In this document: positions 7,647 to 13,823 of the stretch, piece after piece
Numbering within the stretch: position 1 is the first letter of the stretch
Layout of the letters: every line of letters starts with the position of its first letter
Assembly: GCA_027083915.1 (NCBI GenBank)
Contig: JALWML010000345.1
Coordinates: forward strand, 1-13,823
Reading direction: 5' to 3'
Source of the DNA: Lysobacterales bacterium
Lineage (GTDB): Bacteria; Pseudomonadota; Gammaproteobacteria; Xanthomonadales; Marinicellaceae
Length of the DNA stretch: 13,823 nt
The notes under the pieces: generated by a model
What the model was told of the DNA's origin: nothing
The model's database searches: none
The model's input: only the letters and a program-made list of their open reading frames with translations
Position numbers and translations under genes: made by a program

Positions 7647-7832
7647 TTAACTTGCTAGACTTACAAACTTCCTACTTTTTAATACTTTAGCTTGTTTAAT
7701 TTTAGAATGAAATAACTGCGTTAAGTCATTCCTTTCTTTATAAGAAAACTTAATTTCTTCTGAATCAAAAGCAGCAATCTTAACTATTATTAGTTCAATT
7801 TCATTTAACAATTCATTTAGTTCATCTTTCAT
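7647..7832 (-). CDS. Small charged helical protein of unknown function, downstream partner
   Basis: A 61-residue ORF, not recognised. Composition is helical and charged (MKDELNELLNEIELIIVK... ending VLKSRKFVSLAS), with no signal peptide, membrane segment or cysteine. Two helices separated by FDSEE seem likely. Its ATG lies inside the last codons of the upstream small ORF, an 11-nt overlap that suggests translational coupling; AAGAG lies about 9-10 nt before it. By eye it aligns with the upstream protein: K-[ED]-E-L near the N-terminus, then [LI]-[LI]-V-[QK], then S-[FY]-x-x-[KR]-N-[ED]-x-T-x-L-[YF]. An insertion of about 10 residues (IAAFDSEEIK) lies in the middle. The pair looks like a tandem duplication. 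That it is a real gene is supported by this similarity and the overlap. The function is unknown. Confidence 0.55.
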   Translation of the reverse strand: MKDELNELLNEIELIIVKIAAFDSEEIKFSYKERNDLTQLFHSKIKQAKVLKSRKFVSLAS

Positions 7833-8007
7833 TTTGACATACTCTTTTATCTTGTTTTAGGTTAATCAATTGAGCCTGGATTTCTTTTAAAGAATCCAGC
7901 GTACTCGAATACAATGCTGTTCTTTCATTTTTTTTAGTAAATGAAAGTTGTACCAATAGTCGTTGTAAGTACCGAGCCTTTTTCTGTAATTCTTCCTTTT
8001 TAGTCAT
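7822..8007 (-). CDS. Small charged helical protein of unknown function, upstream partner
   Basis: 61 residues from the chosen ATG at 8007 (MTKKEELQKKARYLQRLL...). An in-frame ATG at 8022 would add five residues, but it has no ribosome-binding site, whereas GGGGA (8020-8016) stands 8 nt before 8007. The protein is basic at its N-terminus, strongly helical and without a signal peptide or membrane helix; one cysteine occurs near the end. It overlaps the next small ORF by 11 nt and appears homologous to it. It is transcribed away from gpmI. A TATAAT on the minus strand at 8073-8068 could be its -10, giving a leader of about 55 nt. I do not recognise the family. Coiled-coil adaptor, regulator or nucleoid-type roles cannot be separated from sequence alone. 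Confidence 0.55.
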   Translation of the reverse strand: MTKKEELQKKARYLQRLLVQLSFTKKNERTALYSSTLDSLKEIQAQLINLKQDKRVCQNER

Positions 8008-8067
8008 TTTCTTTATCCCCATAACCGTATTAATTAAGAATGTGAACCATTGTAAACTTTTGACTAG

Positions 8068-8073
8068 ATTATA
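8068..8073 (-). promoter_or_regulatory. Possible -10 element for the small-ORF pair
   Basis: A perfect TATAAT reads on the minus strand from 8073 to 8068, within CTGATTTTATAATC. No convincing -35 lies 16-18 nt upstream. It faces away from the gpmI promoter, so 8008-8170 is a divergent control region. An alternative is TTTACA nearer the gene with a poor -10. Confidence 0.3.
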
Positions 8074-8130
8074 AAATCAGTAAATTTCGTATGAGCACGT
8101 AGGAAATTTCATACACGCTTTGTAGGCAAA

Positions 8131-8139
8131 TGATATAAT
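8131..8139 (+). promoter_or_regulatory. Extended -10 promoter of gpmI-prfC
   Basis: TGA-TATAAT (8131-8139) is a perfect extended -10. The start would be near 8146. The -35 is weak (ATACAC at 8111-8116), as expected when TGn is present. This start argues against TTG 8156 as the gpmI start, because only about 10 nt of leader would remain. It favours GTG 8171. Confidence 0.55.
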
Positions 8140-8170
8140 TCTGCAACTCTTTTAATTGTTGGAACATAAA

Positions 8171-9700
8171 GTGAAACAAAATAAAAATAAGCTGTTGTGT
8201 ATACTTGATGGTTTTGGTATTGGAAAAAATAATGAAGAAAATGCCATATACATGGCAAATACACCAACTTTAGATAAATTAAACTCACACTATCCTCATT
8301 CAGAATTACGCTCTGACGGCAACTATGTCGGCATTCCAGAAGGGCAAATGGGCAATTCTGAAGTTGGGCATATTACTATTGGAACAGGGAGAGTTGTTGA
8401 ACAATCTTTGGTGAAAATCACCAATGATATGAAAAATAACACCTTCCAATCAAAGACTGCATATATAAACTTTATTAAACAAAGTAGCAAGAGTCGTGCT
8501 ATACACCTTATTGGCCTTTTATCTGATGGCGGAATTCATAGCCATATAGATCATGCGTTTAATCTTTGTAAATTATTAAATAAATTAGACAGACCTATTT
8601 TTGTTCATGCCATTACCGATGGTAGAGACACTGCAGTTAATGCGGCTAAAGAACAAATTAAACAATTCCAAGAAAAAATTAAAGAATTCAATAATGTCAA
8701 AATTGTCTCAGTTATTGGTCGTTTTTATGCAATGGATAGAGATAATCGATGGGATAGAACAAAGATTGCATGGGATTTATACACAAAAGGCATTGGAACA
8801 CAGTTTTCATCAGTTCAAGAAGCTTTATTATCTGCTTACCACCAAGGGTTGTCAGATGAACACATAAAGCCCAGTAAAATCATAACCGACTCCAAAATTG
8901 AAACAACAATTCAAGATAATGACTCTGTTTTCTTATTTAACTTTCGTGGCGATCGGATGCGCCAACTGACTCGATGTTTTTTAAATCAAATCGAGTCTGA
9001 ATTTGATTGTGAAGTGCCGCATTTAAATTCATTAGCCATAATGACGGAATACGACATTCAATTTAGAGATAAATGCCATATCATTTATCAACCTAAAGTT
9101 TGTAAAAACTCTCTGGGTGAAGTTGTCTCAAAAGCAGGCCTTAAGCAACTTCGTATTGCAGAAACAGAAAAATACGCTCATGTTACATTCTTTTTTAATA
9201 GTGGTCGTGAGAAACCTTTTGACAATGAAGATCGAATTCTTATTCCTTCGCCGCGAGATATTGCAACCTATGATTTAAAACCCCAAATGTCATTGCCAGA
9301 ACTAACCAAACAATTAGTGCCAATTATCTTATCAAACGAGTACGATTTAATTGTTCTTAATATTGCCAACGCCGACATGGTTGGACACACTGGTAATTTT
9401 AAAGCGGCAGTCAAAGCTGTTGAATACATTGATTCAGCCTTAAATAACATACTAAACGCATTAAAAGAGGTTCATGGTGAAGCTATTATTATTGCCGATC
9501 ATGGAAATATAGAAAAAATGAGTGTTAATGATAAACCATCGACAACTCATACCTCTAACCCTGTACCTTGTATTTATTTTGGTGAAAGAAGAATTAAATT
9601 AAGAAATGGCTCTCTTAGTGATGTAGCACCAACCATGTTAAATCTACTGGGTCTTGAAATTCCAAAAGAAATGACTGGTAAATCATTATTAACTAGATAA
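8171..9700 (+). CDS. gpmI: 2,3-bisphosphoglycerate-independent phosphoglycerate mutase
   Basis: Interconverts 3- and 2-phosphoglycerate in glycolysis and gluconeogenesis, using two Mn2+ ions and no bisphosphoglycerate cofactor. It has 509 residues from the chosen GTG, close to E. coli GpmI (about 514). Visible are CILDGFGIG with metal ligand Asp13, the catalytic serine Ser63 in QMGNSEVGH, DGRDT, RFYAMDRDNRWDR, the basic phosphate-binding FNFRGDRMRQ, KYAHVTFFFNSG, and the C-terminal metal-binding motifs NADMVGHTG and ADHGN, followed by HTSNPVP. GTG at 8171 is preferred because TTGGAA (8159-8164) sits 6 nt before it. An upstream in-frame TTG at 8156 lacks a ribosome-binding site. Spacing to prfC is 86 nt without a clear terminator, so the two are probably co-transcribed. 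This is an ordinary housekeeping gene. Confidence 0.96.
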   Translation: MKQNKNKLLCILDGFGIGKNNEENAIYMANTPTLDKLNSHYPHSELRSDGNYVGIPEGQMGNSEVGHITIGTGRVVEQSLVKITNDMKNNTFQSKTAYINFIKQSSKSRAIHLIGLLSDGGIHSHIDHAFNLCKLLNKLDRPIFVHAITDGRDTAVNAAKEQIKQFQEKIKEFNNVKIVSVIGRFYAMDRDNRWDRTKIAWDLYTKGIGTQFSSVQEALLSAYHQGLSDEHIKPSKIITDSKIETTIQDNDSVFLFNFRGDRMRQLTRCFLNQIESEFDCEVPHLNSLAIMTEYDIQFRDKCHIIYQPKVCKNSLGEVVSKAGLKQLRIAETEKYAHVTFFFNSGREKPFDNEDRILIPSPRDIATYDLKPQMSLPELTKQLVPIILSNEYDLIVLNIANADMVGHTGNFKAAVKAVEYIDSALNNILNALKEVHGEAIIIADHGNIEKMSVNDKPSTTHTSNPVPCIYFGERRIKLRNGSLSDVAPTMLNLLGLEIPKEMTGKSLLTR

Positions 9701-9786
9701 GTTAAAATTTACAATTTCATGCCCCTAGTTAGCAAATAAAATTGAAGCATGATAAAGTACGCTTCTTTAAAATTCACACTACTAAA

Positions 9787-11364
9787 ATGTCAGAAATGCA
9801 AAACAGGCGTACATTTGCCATAATCTCTCACCCAGATGCAGGTAAAACTACCATCACTGAAAAAATATTACTTTTTGGTGGTGCTATAAATGTGGCTGGT
9901 GCAGTAAAGTCTAACAAAACATCCAAAGGGGCGACTTCAGATTGGATGGAGATGGAAAAAGAAAGAGGAATCTCTGTTACCTCATCCATAATGCAATTTC
10001 CTTATAAAGGTTGTACCATAAATCTACTAGACACCCCAGGTCACGCTGACTTTTCTGAAGATACTTACCGAACATTAACTGCTGTTGATTCAGCCCTAAT
10101 GGTGATAGATTGCGCTAAAGGTGTAGAGCAACGTACCATCAAACTAATGGAAGTTTGTCGATTAAGAACTACACCAATCTTTACTTTTATCAATAAATTA
10201 GATCGTGAAGGACGCGACCCTATTGAATTAATGGATGAAGTGGAAGACATATTAAAAATTAAATGTGCCCCAATCACGTGGCCTATCGGAATGGGAAAAA
10301 GATTAAAAGGCGTTTATCACTTCATTGATGATACAGTTTTATTATACGAATCAGGAAAGAATTACGAAACCCAAAAAGCCGAAACCATACAAGGTCTAGA
10401 CAATCCAGAACTTGATAAAGCTTTGGGTGACGAGGCAGAAGATTTTCGTGAGGAAATTGAACTCGTTAAAGGAGCATCACATCAATTTGATAAAACAGCT
10501 TATTTGCGAGGTGAATTAACTCCTGTCTTTTTTGGCTCAGCCATTAATAATTTTGGCGTCGAACCTTTGTTGGATGCTTTCGCCCAACACGCCCCTGCTC
10601 CACAACCTCATGCAACTGAAACACGCATTGTTGATGCTGATGAAAAAGACTTTACTGGTTTTGTCTTTAAAATCCAGGCCAATATGGATCCCAAACACCG
10701 TGACAGAATTGCTTTTATGCGTATCTGTTCAGGACAGTTTACCCAAGGCATGAAACTCAAACAAGTGCGTACGGGTAAGGAGCTAAAAATCCCAAATGCA
10801 CTCACCTTTCTAGCCGAACAGCGAGAACACCTAGAACACGCCTATACGGGCGACATTATAGGTATTCACAACCATGGAACAATCAGTATTGGTGATACCT
10901 TCACTATGGGTGAGGATTTAAAATTTACCGGGATTCCTAGTTTTGCACCAGAGCTATTCCGCCGAGCACGATTAAAAGATCCTTTAAAACTCAAAGCCTT
11001 ACGAAAAGGTCTTGCACAATTATCTGAAGAAGGTGCTACACAGTTTTTTAAACCAACGATGTCTAATGATTTGATATTAGGAGCTATTGGTGTGTTACAG
11101 TTTGAAGTAGTCGCCTATCGATTACAACGCGAATACAATGTTGAAACTTTATTTGAAAATGTTAATGTTGCCACCGCCCGTTGGATTAGTGCCGATGACG
11201 AAAAAGAACTAGCTAACTTCAAAAACAAAGCTGTTTCCAACTTAGCCGAAGACGCTCATGGCCACTTAGTTTATATCGCACCAACTTATGTAAACTTGCA
11301 ATTAACCCAAGAGCGCTTTCCGAATATTCAGTTTCACAACACAACTGAAGGGTTGAATAAGTAA
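9787..11364 (+). CDS. prfC: Peptide chain release factor 3 (RF3)
   Basis: Translational GTPase that recycles RF1 and RF2 from the ribosome after peptide release. It has 525 residues from the ATG at 9787, against 529 in E. coli. GTPase motifs are G1 SHPDAGKTT (14-22), switch region ERGISVTSS, G3 DTPGH (82-86) and G4 NKLD (136-139). RF3-specific stretches include SDWMEMEKERGIS, CAPITWPIGMGK, TGFVFKIQANMDPKHRDR, GDIIGIHNHGTI and FAPELFRRARLKDP. These cover the G domain, domain II and domain III. An in-frame TTG at 9742 would add 15 residues that do not fit the family, so the ATG aligned with the E. coli N-terminus is chosen. No strong Shine-Dalgarno is seen at either start. It lies downstream of gpmI and converges with the cytochrome gene across a 67-nt gap. 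Confidence 0.95.
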   Translation: MSEMQNRRTFAIISHPDAGKTTITEKILLFGGAINVAGAVKSNKTSKGATSDWMEMEKERGISVTSSIMQFPYKGCTINLLDTPGHADFSEDTYRTLTAVDSALMVIDCAKGVEQRTIKLMEVCRLRTTPIFTFINKLDREGRDPIELMDEVEDILKIKCAPITWPIGMGKRLKGVYHFIDDTVLLYESGKNYETQKAETIQGLDNPELDKALGDEAEDFREEIELVKGASHQFDKTAYLRGELTPVFFGSAINNFGVEPLLDAFAQHAPAPQPHATETRIVDADEKDFTGFVFKIQANMDPKHRDRIAFMRICSGQFTQGMKLKQVRTGKELKIPNALTFLAEQREHLEHAYTGDIIGIHNHGTISIGDTFTMGEDLKFTGIPSFAPELFRRARLKDPLKLKALRKGLAQLSEEGATQFFKPTMSNDLILGAIGVLQFEVVAYRLQREYNVETLFENVNVATARWISADDEKELANFKNKAVSNLAEDAHGHLVYIAPTYVNLQLTQERFPNIQFHNTTEGLNK

Positions 11365-11379
11365 AATTAAATACAACTG

Positions 11380-11422
11380 AAAAATAGATAATTCTTCAAG
11401 AGCCTGACTTTTCTATTTTTTT
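11380..11422. terminator. Weak bidirectional terminator candidate between prfC and the cytochrome gene
   Basis: AAAAATAGA (11380-11388) pairs with TCTATTTTT (11412-11420), with T-runs on both strands beyond the arms. The stem is 9 bp and AT-rich, and the loop of 23 nt is long, so stability is doubtful. It occupies most of the 67-nt convergent gap, where one shared terminator is expected. Confidence 0.3.
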
Positions 11423-11431
11423 AAAGACTCT

Positions 11432-13285
11432 TTAATTAACCACTTTAGCATCAGTCCCCATATCTACGGGAGCAGATTTACCATTATTTTGCCACAAAGT
11501 TTTCATAAATGCGGCACGATTTTGATTAGCTGGACCTACAGTTTGTGAGCGATTACACATAGCATTTTCGGAAGGAATATTATTTGTTGTACTTTCATTA
11601 TCTAAAAACTCAATGTAATCCTTACTACTGCTTTGGTATTTTAAGGTGGCAGTTACCGATAATGGAAAAGTTGCTCCGGAAACATCAATTGAATAGTTGG
11701 TTATATCATAATTAACACTTCCGACTATATTATTTGCTGTATTGGCTGGATAGGTAATACCAACGGGCTTTATTTCAATATTGGTAGTCCCTGTAAATCC
11801 TAAGGGAGGAATGCGGTTGTCTTTAGCCACACAGTTGTTCAATGCAAAATGGAATTGTGCTTGTCCATTAACCTCAGTCACGCAAGTCGATGTAGCAGAG
11901 TCCCAAATCCCTTGTAGAGTTTCGTATATCTTAGTGCCCGTTGTATCCAAAATTGCAGTGGTGTTATCATAAGCTCCACTTTCATAAAAAATACTCCCGT
12001 TAGCATTTTTTACCACTAGGTTTAACCACATGCGTCGCCCTTCAGGATAACCTGTAGGTAATTTGTGGCCTGTTAAATTAGTTATCTTAACTTGAGTAGT
12101 TAATTGATTTGCATTGACGGTATTACTAACAATTTCAACCAAAGCACTTTTCTGTTGTAACATTTTCAAAGCATTGGTTGTGGCTAAGTCAAATTCTGTT
12201 GAACGACCCAAAGCCGTATAAATACTTTTCAAAACTTGAGGCATCCAGCTATTTCCGCCTGCAAATTCATGAACGGCTAAATCATTTGCTCGAGTTCCAA
12301 AACCATTTTGATCACAGCCCCGAGCATTTGTGTCAGCTGTTTTTGGCATATGACAAGTTTGGCAAGTTTGACCCGAGCTTATATAAGGTAATTCAGTAGA
12401 CTGAGGTGAGCTTTCACCAAAACCATCGCGCATGATAAGTTCGGTGAAAAAACTATTTTGCCACTCTTTATAGGTACGCTCAATGGGAAAGGCAATACCT
12501 GTATCTGTACCATCTTGATCAATCAAGGTCTTAGCAAACTGCGTCACACCCGCCGCTGTTACTATCTCTGGAGAAGAAACATTATGGCATGTACCACAAA
12601 AGTCACCTTCCCTTACAAAAGTTGAATATTCCCAATCATGTGGGGCTGCCGCAACTGGACTGTTGGGTGCATTATAATCATAAGGGCCTTTACGACAAGG
12701 TTCGGTTCCACCTGCACACAATTCATCATCAAACCAAACATTTGAATTATTATTTATATGCGCTTCCCCTAGTGGTCCTTGCTTTTCTTGCCGGTGACAA
12801 AAGTGACACTCAAGTCCTTCGTATTCGTTATTAAATGGCTGGGTCGTTTGTGTTACAGTTCCACCTATTCCACAACCATTAGCATAATCGGTTGTATTGA
12901 CACCTGTTACATCTTTTGTGTGACCATTATAAAATGCCTTGGGTGCGTGACATCGTATACAAAAATCTCCAACACCAGGCACGTCATTGTTGGCTACATC
13001 AACAGCAGCCCAAAACAATGGATCTCGTGTTGAATTTGCCATCATAGAACCTGCCCAAGAGGGATAAGGTAAATAAGTTGAATCTGTCACAGTTCCTTGG
13101 TGACAATTTTTACAATTATTAATCGGCAGAATAGAATTAGTAATGCCTGGCTGCGTTCCATGAGGAGTAAAATCGGTAACAGCTAAAATACTTTTATCCT
13201 GTTTTTTGATAAAATAGTCACTAATGACAGAATTTGAGTATGCCTTACATGAAAGAAAAACTAAAAGTGTGATTAAATATTTCAT
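11432..13285 (-). CDS. Exported pentaheme c-type cytochrome
   Basis: Periplasmic or surface electron-transfer protein, 617 residues from the chosen ATG at 13285. MKYLITLLVFLSCKAYS forms a signal peptide. LSC gives only a poor lipobox, so lipid attachment is possible but unlikely. Five CXXCH heme sites occur in the N-terminal half: CKNCH (58-62), CIRCH (109-113), CHFCH (160-164), CGTCH (230-234) and CQTCH (308-312). After about residue 380 a heme-free, probably beta-sandwich region follows. It opens with ITNLTGHKLPTGYPEGRRMW (402-421), a motif I associate with cytochrome c554-like multiheme proteins of unknown substrate. An in-frame ATG at 13300 would add MYLGF in front of the signal peptide and lies inside a dyad, so it is less likely. 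The gene stands alone, with its own predicted promoter. No heme-maturation gene, partner oxidase or porin is next to it, so donor and acceptor are unknown. Confidence 0.88.
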   Translation of the reverse strand: MKYLITLLVFLSCKAYSNSVISDYFIKKQDKSILAVTDFTPHGTQPGITNSILPINNCKNCHQGTVTDSTYLPYPSWAGSMMANSTRDPLFWAAVDVANNDVPGVGDFCIRCHAPKAFYNGHTKDVTGVNTTDYANGCGIGGTVTQTTQPFNNEYEGLECHFCHRQEKQGPLGEAHINNNSNVWFDDELCAGGTEPCRKGPYDYNAPNSPVAAAPHDWEYSTFVREGDFCGTCHNVSSPEIVTAAGVTQFAKTLIDQDGTDTGIAFPIERTYKEWQNSFFTELIMRDGFGESSPQSTELPYISSGQTCQTCHMPKTADTNARGCDQNGFGTRANDLAVHEFAGGNSWMPQVLKSIYTALGRSTEFDLATTNALKMLQQKSALVEIVSNTVNANQLTTQVKITNLTGHKLPTGYPEGRRMWLNLVVKNANGSIFYESGAYDNTTAILDTTGTKIYETLQGIWDSATSTCVTEVNGQAQFHFALNNCVAKDNRIPPLGFTGTTNIEIKPVGITYPANTANNIVGSVNYDITNYSIDVSGATFPLSVTATLKYQSSSKDYIEFLDNESTTNNIPSENAMCNRSQTVGPANQNRAAFMKTLWQNNGKSAPVDMGTDAKVVN

Positions 13286-13294
13286 AAAACCTAG

Positions 13295-13318
13295 GTACAT
13301 TAATAATTGCTAATGTAC
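13295..13318. promoter_or_regulatory. Perfect inverted repeat at the predicted cytochrome start site (operator candidate)
   Basis: GTACATTA (13295-13302), an 8-nt centre, TAATGTAC (13311-13318): a perfect 8-bp dyad ending 9 nt before the cytochrome ATG. Read on the gene strand it is TACATTA-GCAATTAT-TAATGTA. The dyad before the pump operon reads TATATTA-GCATTCTC-TAATATA. The two have the same spacer length and the same GCA opening the spacer, and agree at 16 of 22 positions. It covers about -3 to +21 relative to the predicted start, fitting repression. It could alternatively act as an mRNA hairpin near the ribosome-binding site. Confidence 0.45.
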
Positions 13319-13321
13319 ACA

Positions 13322-13349
13322 AGTTTACACATTACTATTCAATATACAA
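13322..13349 (-). promoter_or_regulatory. Predicted promoter of the cytochrome gene
   Basis: On the minus strand TTGTAT (13349-13344), a 16-nt spacer, then TAAACT (13327-13322). The start would be near 13315, giving a 30-nt leader. It lies in the 77-nt gap after ihfB, where no terminator hairpin is seen, so read-through from ihfB is also possible. Confidence 0.4.
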
Positions 13350-13362
13350 CCAGCTTTTAAAA

Positions 13363-13674
13363 TTACTTGCTAGAAATTGAGTCCATAACTCTTTCTTTGA
13401 GGTCTTTTCCGGGTTTGAAGTGCGGCGCATATTTGACACCGAGTGCGACAGATTCACCTGTCTTAGGATTACGACCCATACGAGGCTTTCTTTCACGAAG
13501 CGTGAAACTACCAAAACCACGAATTTCGATTCGCTCTCCATTTGAAATAGCAGTACTCATGGTATTAATGAGTTCTTTTACAGACAGTGACACATCTGAT
13601 TTCAGTAGTCCTGAGTCAGATAATTTGGCACTTAAGATATTGATGAGTTCAGATCGTGTAACGCTATTCATCAT
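13363..13674 (-). CDS. ihfB: Integration host factor subunit beta
   Basis: Beta subunit of the IHF heterodimer, a nucleoid protein that binds specific sites in the DNA minor groove and bends the helix sharply. It has 103 residues, or 102 if the second of two adjacent ATGs is used; E. coli IhfB has 94. Hallmarks are RSELINILS near the N-terminus, GERIEIRGFGSFTLRERK (46-63), the DNA-intercalating arm RMGRNPKTGESV (65-76) and KYAPHFKPGKDLKERV near the C-terminus. KYxPHFKPGK and GERIEIRGFGSF favour the beta subunit over alpha or HU. The C-terminal tail MDSISSK is slightly longer than in E. coli. No Shine-Dalgarno precedes the start. A TATAAT at 13683-13678 is only 3 nt upstream, which raises the possibility of a leaderless mRNA. 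In many gammaproteobacteria ihfB follows rpsA, whose end would be expected just right of this window. Confidence 0.93.
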   Translation of the reverse strand: MMNSVTRSELINILSAKLSDSGLLKSDVSLSVKELINTMSTAISNGERIEIRGFGSFTLRERKPRMGRNPKTGESVALGVKYAPHFKPGKDLKERVMDSISSK

Positions 13675-13677
13675 TTA

Positions 13678-13683
13678 ATTATA
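13678..13683 (-). promoter_or_regulatory. Possible -10 element just before ihfB
   Basis: A perfect TATAAT on the minus strand, 3 nt before the first ATG and 6 nt before the second. A start 7 nt downstream would fall on the A of the second ATG (13671). The -35 region is poor. Downstream of a terminator-like hairpin, ihfB needs some promoter here unless read-through supplies it. Confidence 0.35.
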
Positions 13684-13701
13684 AACAGTTTTACAAAAAA
13701 G

Positions 13702-13734
13702 AAAAGCACCTAATCGAAATTAGGTGCTTTTTTT
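13702..13734 (-). terminator. Strong intrinsic terminator upstream of ihfB
   Basis: A perfect 13-bp stem AAAAGCACCTAAT (13702-13714) with ATTAGGTGCTTTT (13719-13731) and loop CGAA. T-runs follow on both strands: TTTTCTTTTTT on the minus strand, TTTTTTT on the plus strand. In the minus direction it would end the gene lying to the right of the window, probably rpsA by the usual gene order, before ihfB. The remaining bases to 13823 hold no ORF I can support. Confidence 0.75.
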
Positions 13735-13823
13735 ATTTCAAATTCAATTACTTGAACTTTAATTAGTAAAAACTAATATAATTGACGAAAATTTGAATAA
13801 TTATTTATCTATTTTTTCCTTCA

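Noticed and set aside
9744..9765. GAAGC...GCTTC hairpin between gpmI and prfC as a terminator
   Set aside because: The stem is only 5 bp with a 12-nt loop and is followed by a mixed TTTAAAATT rather than a U-run. It is too weak to call.
9742..9786. Upstream TTG start giving RF3 a 15-residue extension
   Set aside because: The extension (KHDKVRFFKIHTTK) has no counterpart in E. coli RF3, and no Shine-Dalgarno precedes the TTG. The ATG at 9787 aligns with the family N-terminus.
12178..13033. Several plus-strand open frames opposite the cytochrome gene
   Set aside because: They are overlapping short frames in different phases with unlikely composition and no ribosome-binding sites. The minus strand carries a complete signal peptide and five heme sites.
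13367..13678. 103-codon open frame on the plus strand opposite ihfB
   Set aside because: It mirrors ihfB almost base for base, and its translation has no recognisable family features. The minus-strand frame is unmistakably IhfB.
13801..13821. Possible C-terminal end of an upstream gene (KEKIDK then stop on the minus strand), which gene order would suggest to be rpsA
   Set aside because: Only six codons are available and another frame also ends nearby (EGKNR then stop at 13805). No identity can be supported.
1..13823. Search for transposases, integrases, CRISPR-like repeat arrays, tRNA or rRNA genes, toxin-antitoxin or defence modules
   Set aside because: No characteristic motifs, regularly spaced repeats or RNA gene signatures were seen by eye on either strand. 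The short overlapping ORFs at 7647-8007 resemble a toxin-antitoxin layout, but the two proteins look homologous to each other, which toxin and antitoxin are not.

Overview
The window is about 13.8 kb of AT-rich bacterial chromosome, most likely from a gammaproteobacterium. YbiT, RF3 and GpmI are close to their E. coli counterparts. An ihfB gene (integration host factor beta) and a resistance-nodulation-division (RND) efflux pump also fit a Gram-negative proteobacterium. No transposase, integrase, phage gene, CRISPR array, rRNA or tRNA was seen. Most of the window is chromosomal housekeeping DNA, with accessory-looking parts at the proA-proB pair, the pump operon, the twin small ORFs and the multiheme cytochrome.

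Layout, left to right. Minus strand, 1-1420: proA followed by the start of proB (proline synthesis, glutamate to glutamate-5-semialdehyde), in the order proA-proB and of a type unlike the E. coli enzymes. Plus strand, 1572-5746: a two-gene operon for an RND efflux pump (periplasmic adaptor plus inner-membrane permease), with a promoter overlapped by a perfect dyad. 5747-5987 holds a 53-nt near-perfect hairpin and the ybiT promoter. 5988-7586 is ybiT, an ABC-F ribosome-associated ATPase, followed by a hairpin terminator. Minus strand, 7647-8007: two short overlapping ORFs that appear to be tandem paralogues of unknown function. Plus strand, 8171-11364: gpmI (glycolysis) and prfC (peptide release factor 3), probably co-transcribed. 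Minus strand, 11432-13285: an exported five-heme c-type cytochrome. Minus strand, 13363-13674: ihfB, preceded by a strong bidirectional-looking hairpin terminator.

How the parts relate. The housekeeping genes (proAB, ybiT, gpmI, prfC, ihfB) are independent units. The most interesting regulatory signal is a shared dyad, TAYATTA-N8-TAATRTA, with both spacers beginning GCA. It occurs over the -10 region of the pump promoter (1531-1552) and at the predicted transcription start of the cytochrome (13295-13318). Each copy is a perfect inverted repeat, and the two agree at 16 of 22 positions. This suggests, but does not prove, one regulator controlling both envelope systems. No regulator gene is visible in the window.

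All assignments come from reading the sequence and from remembered family members. No database search or folding calculation was run.
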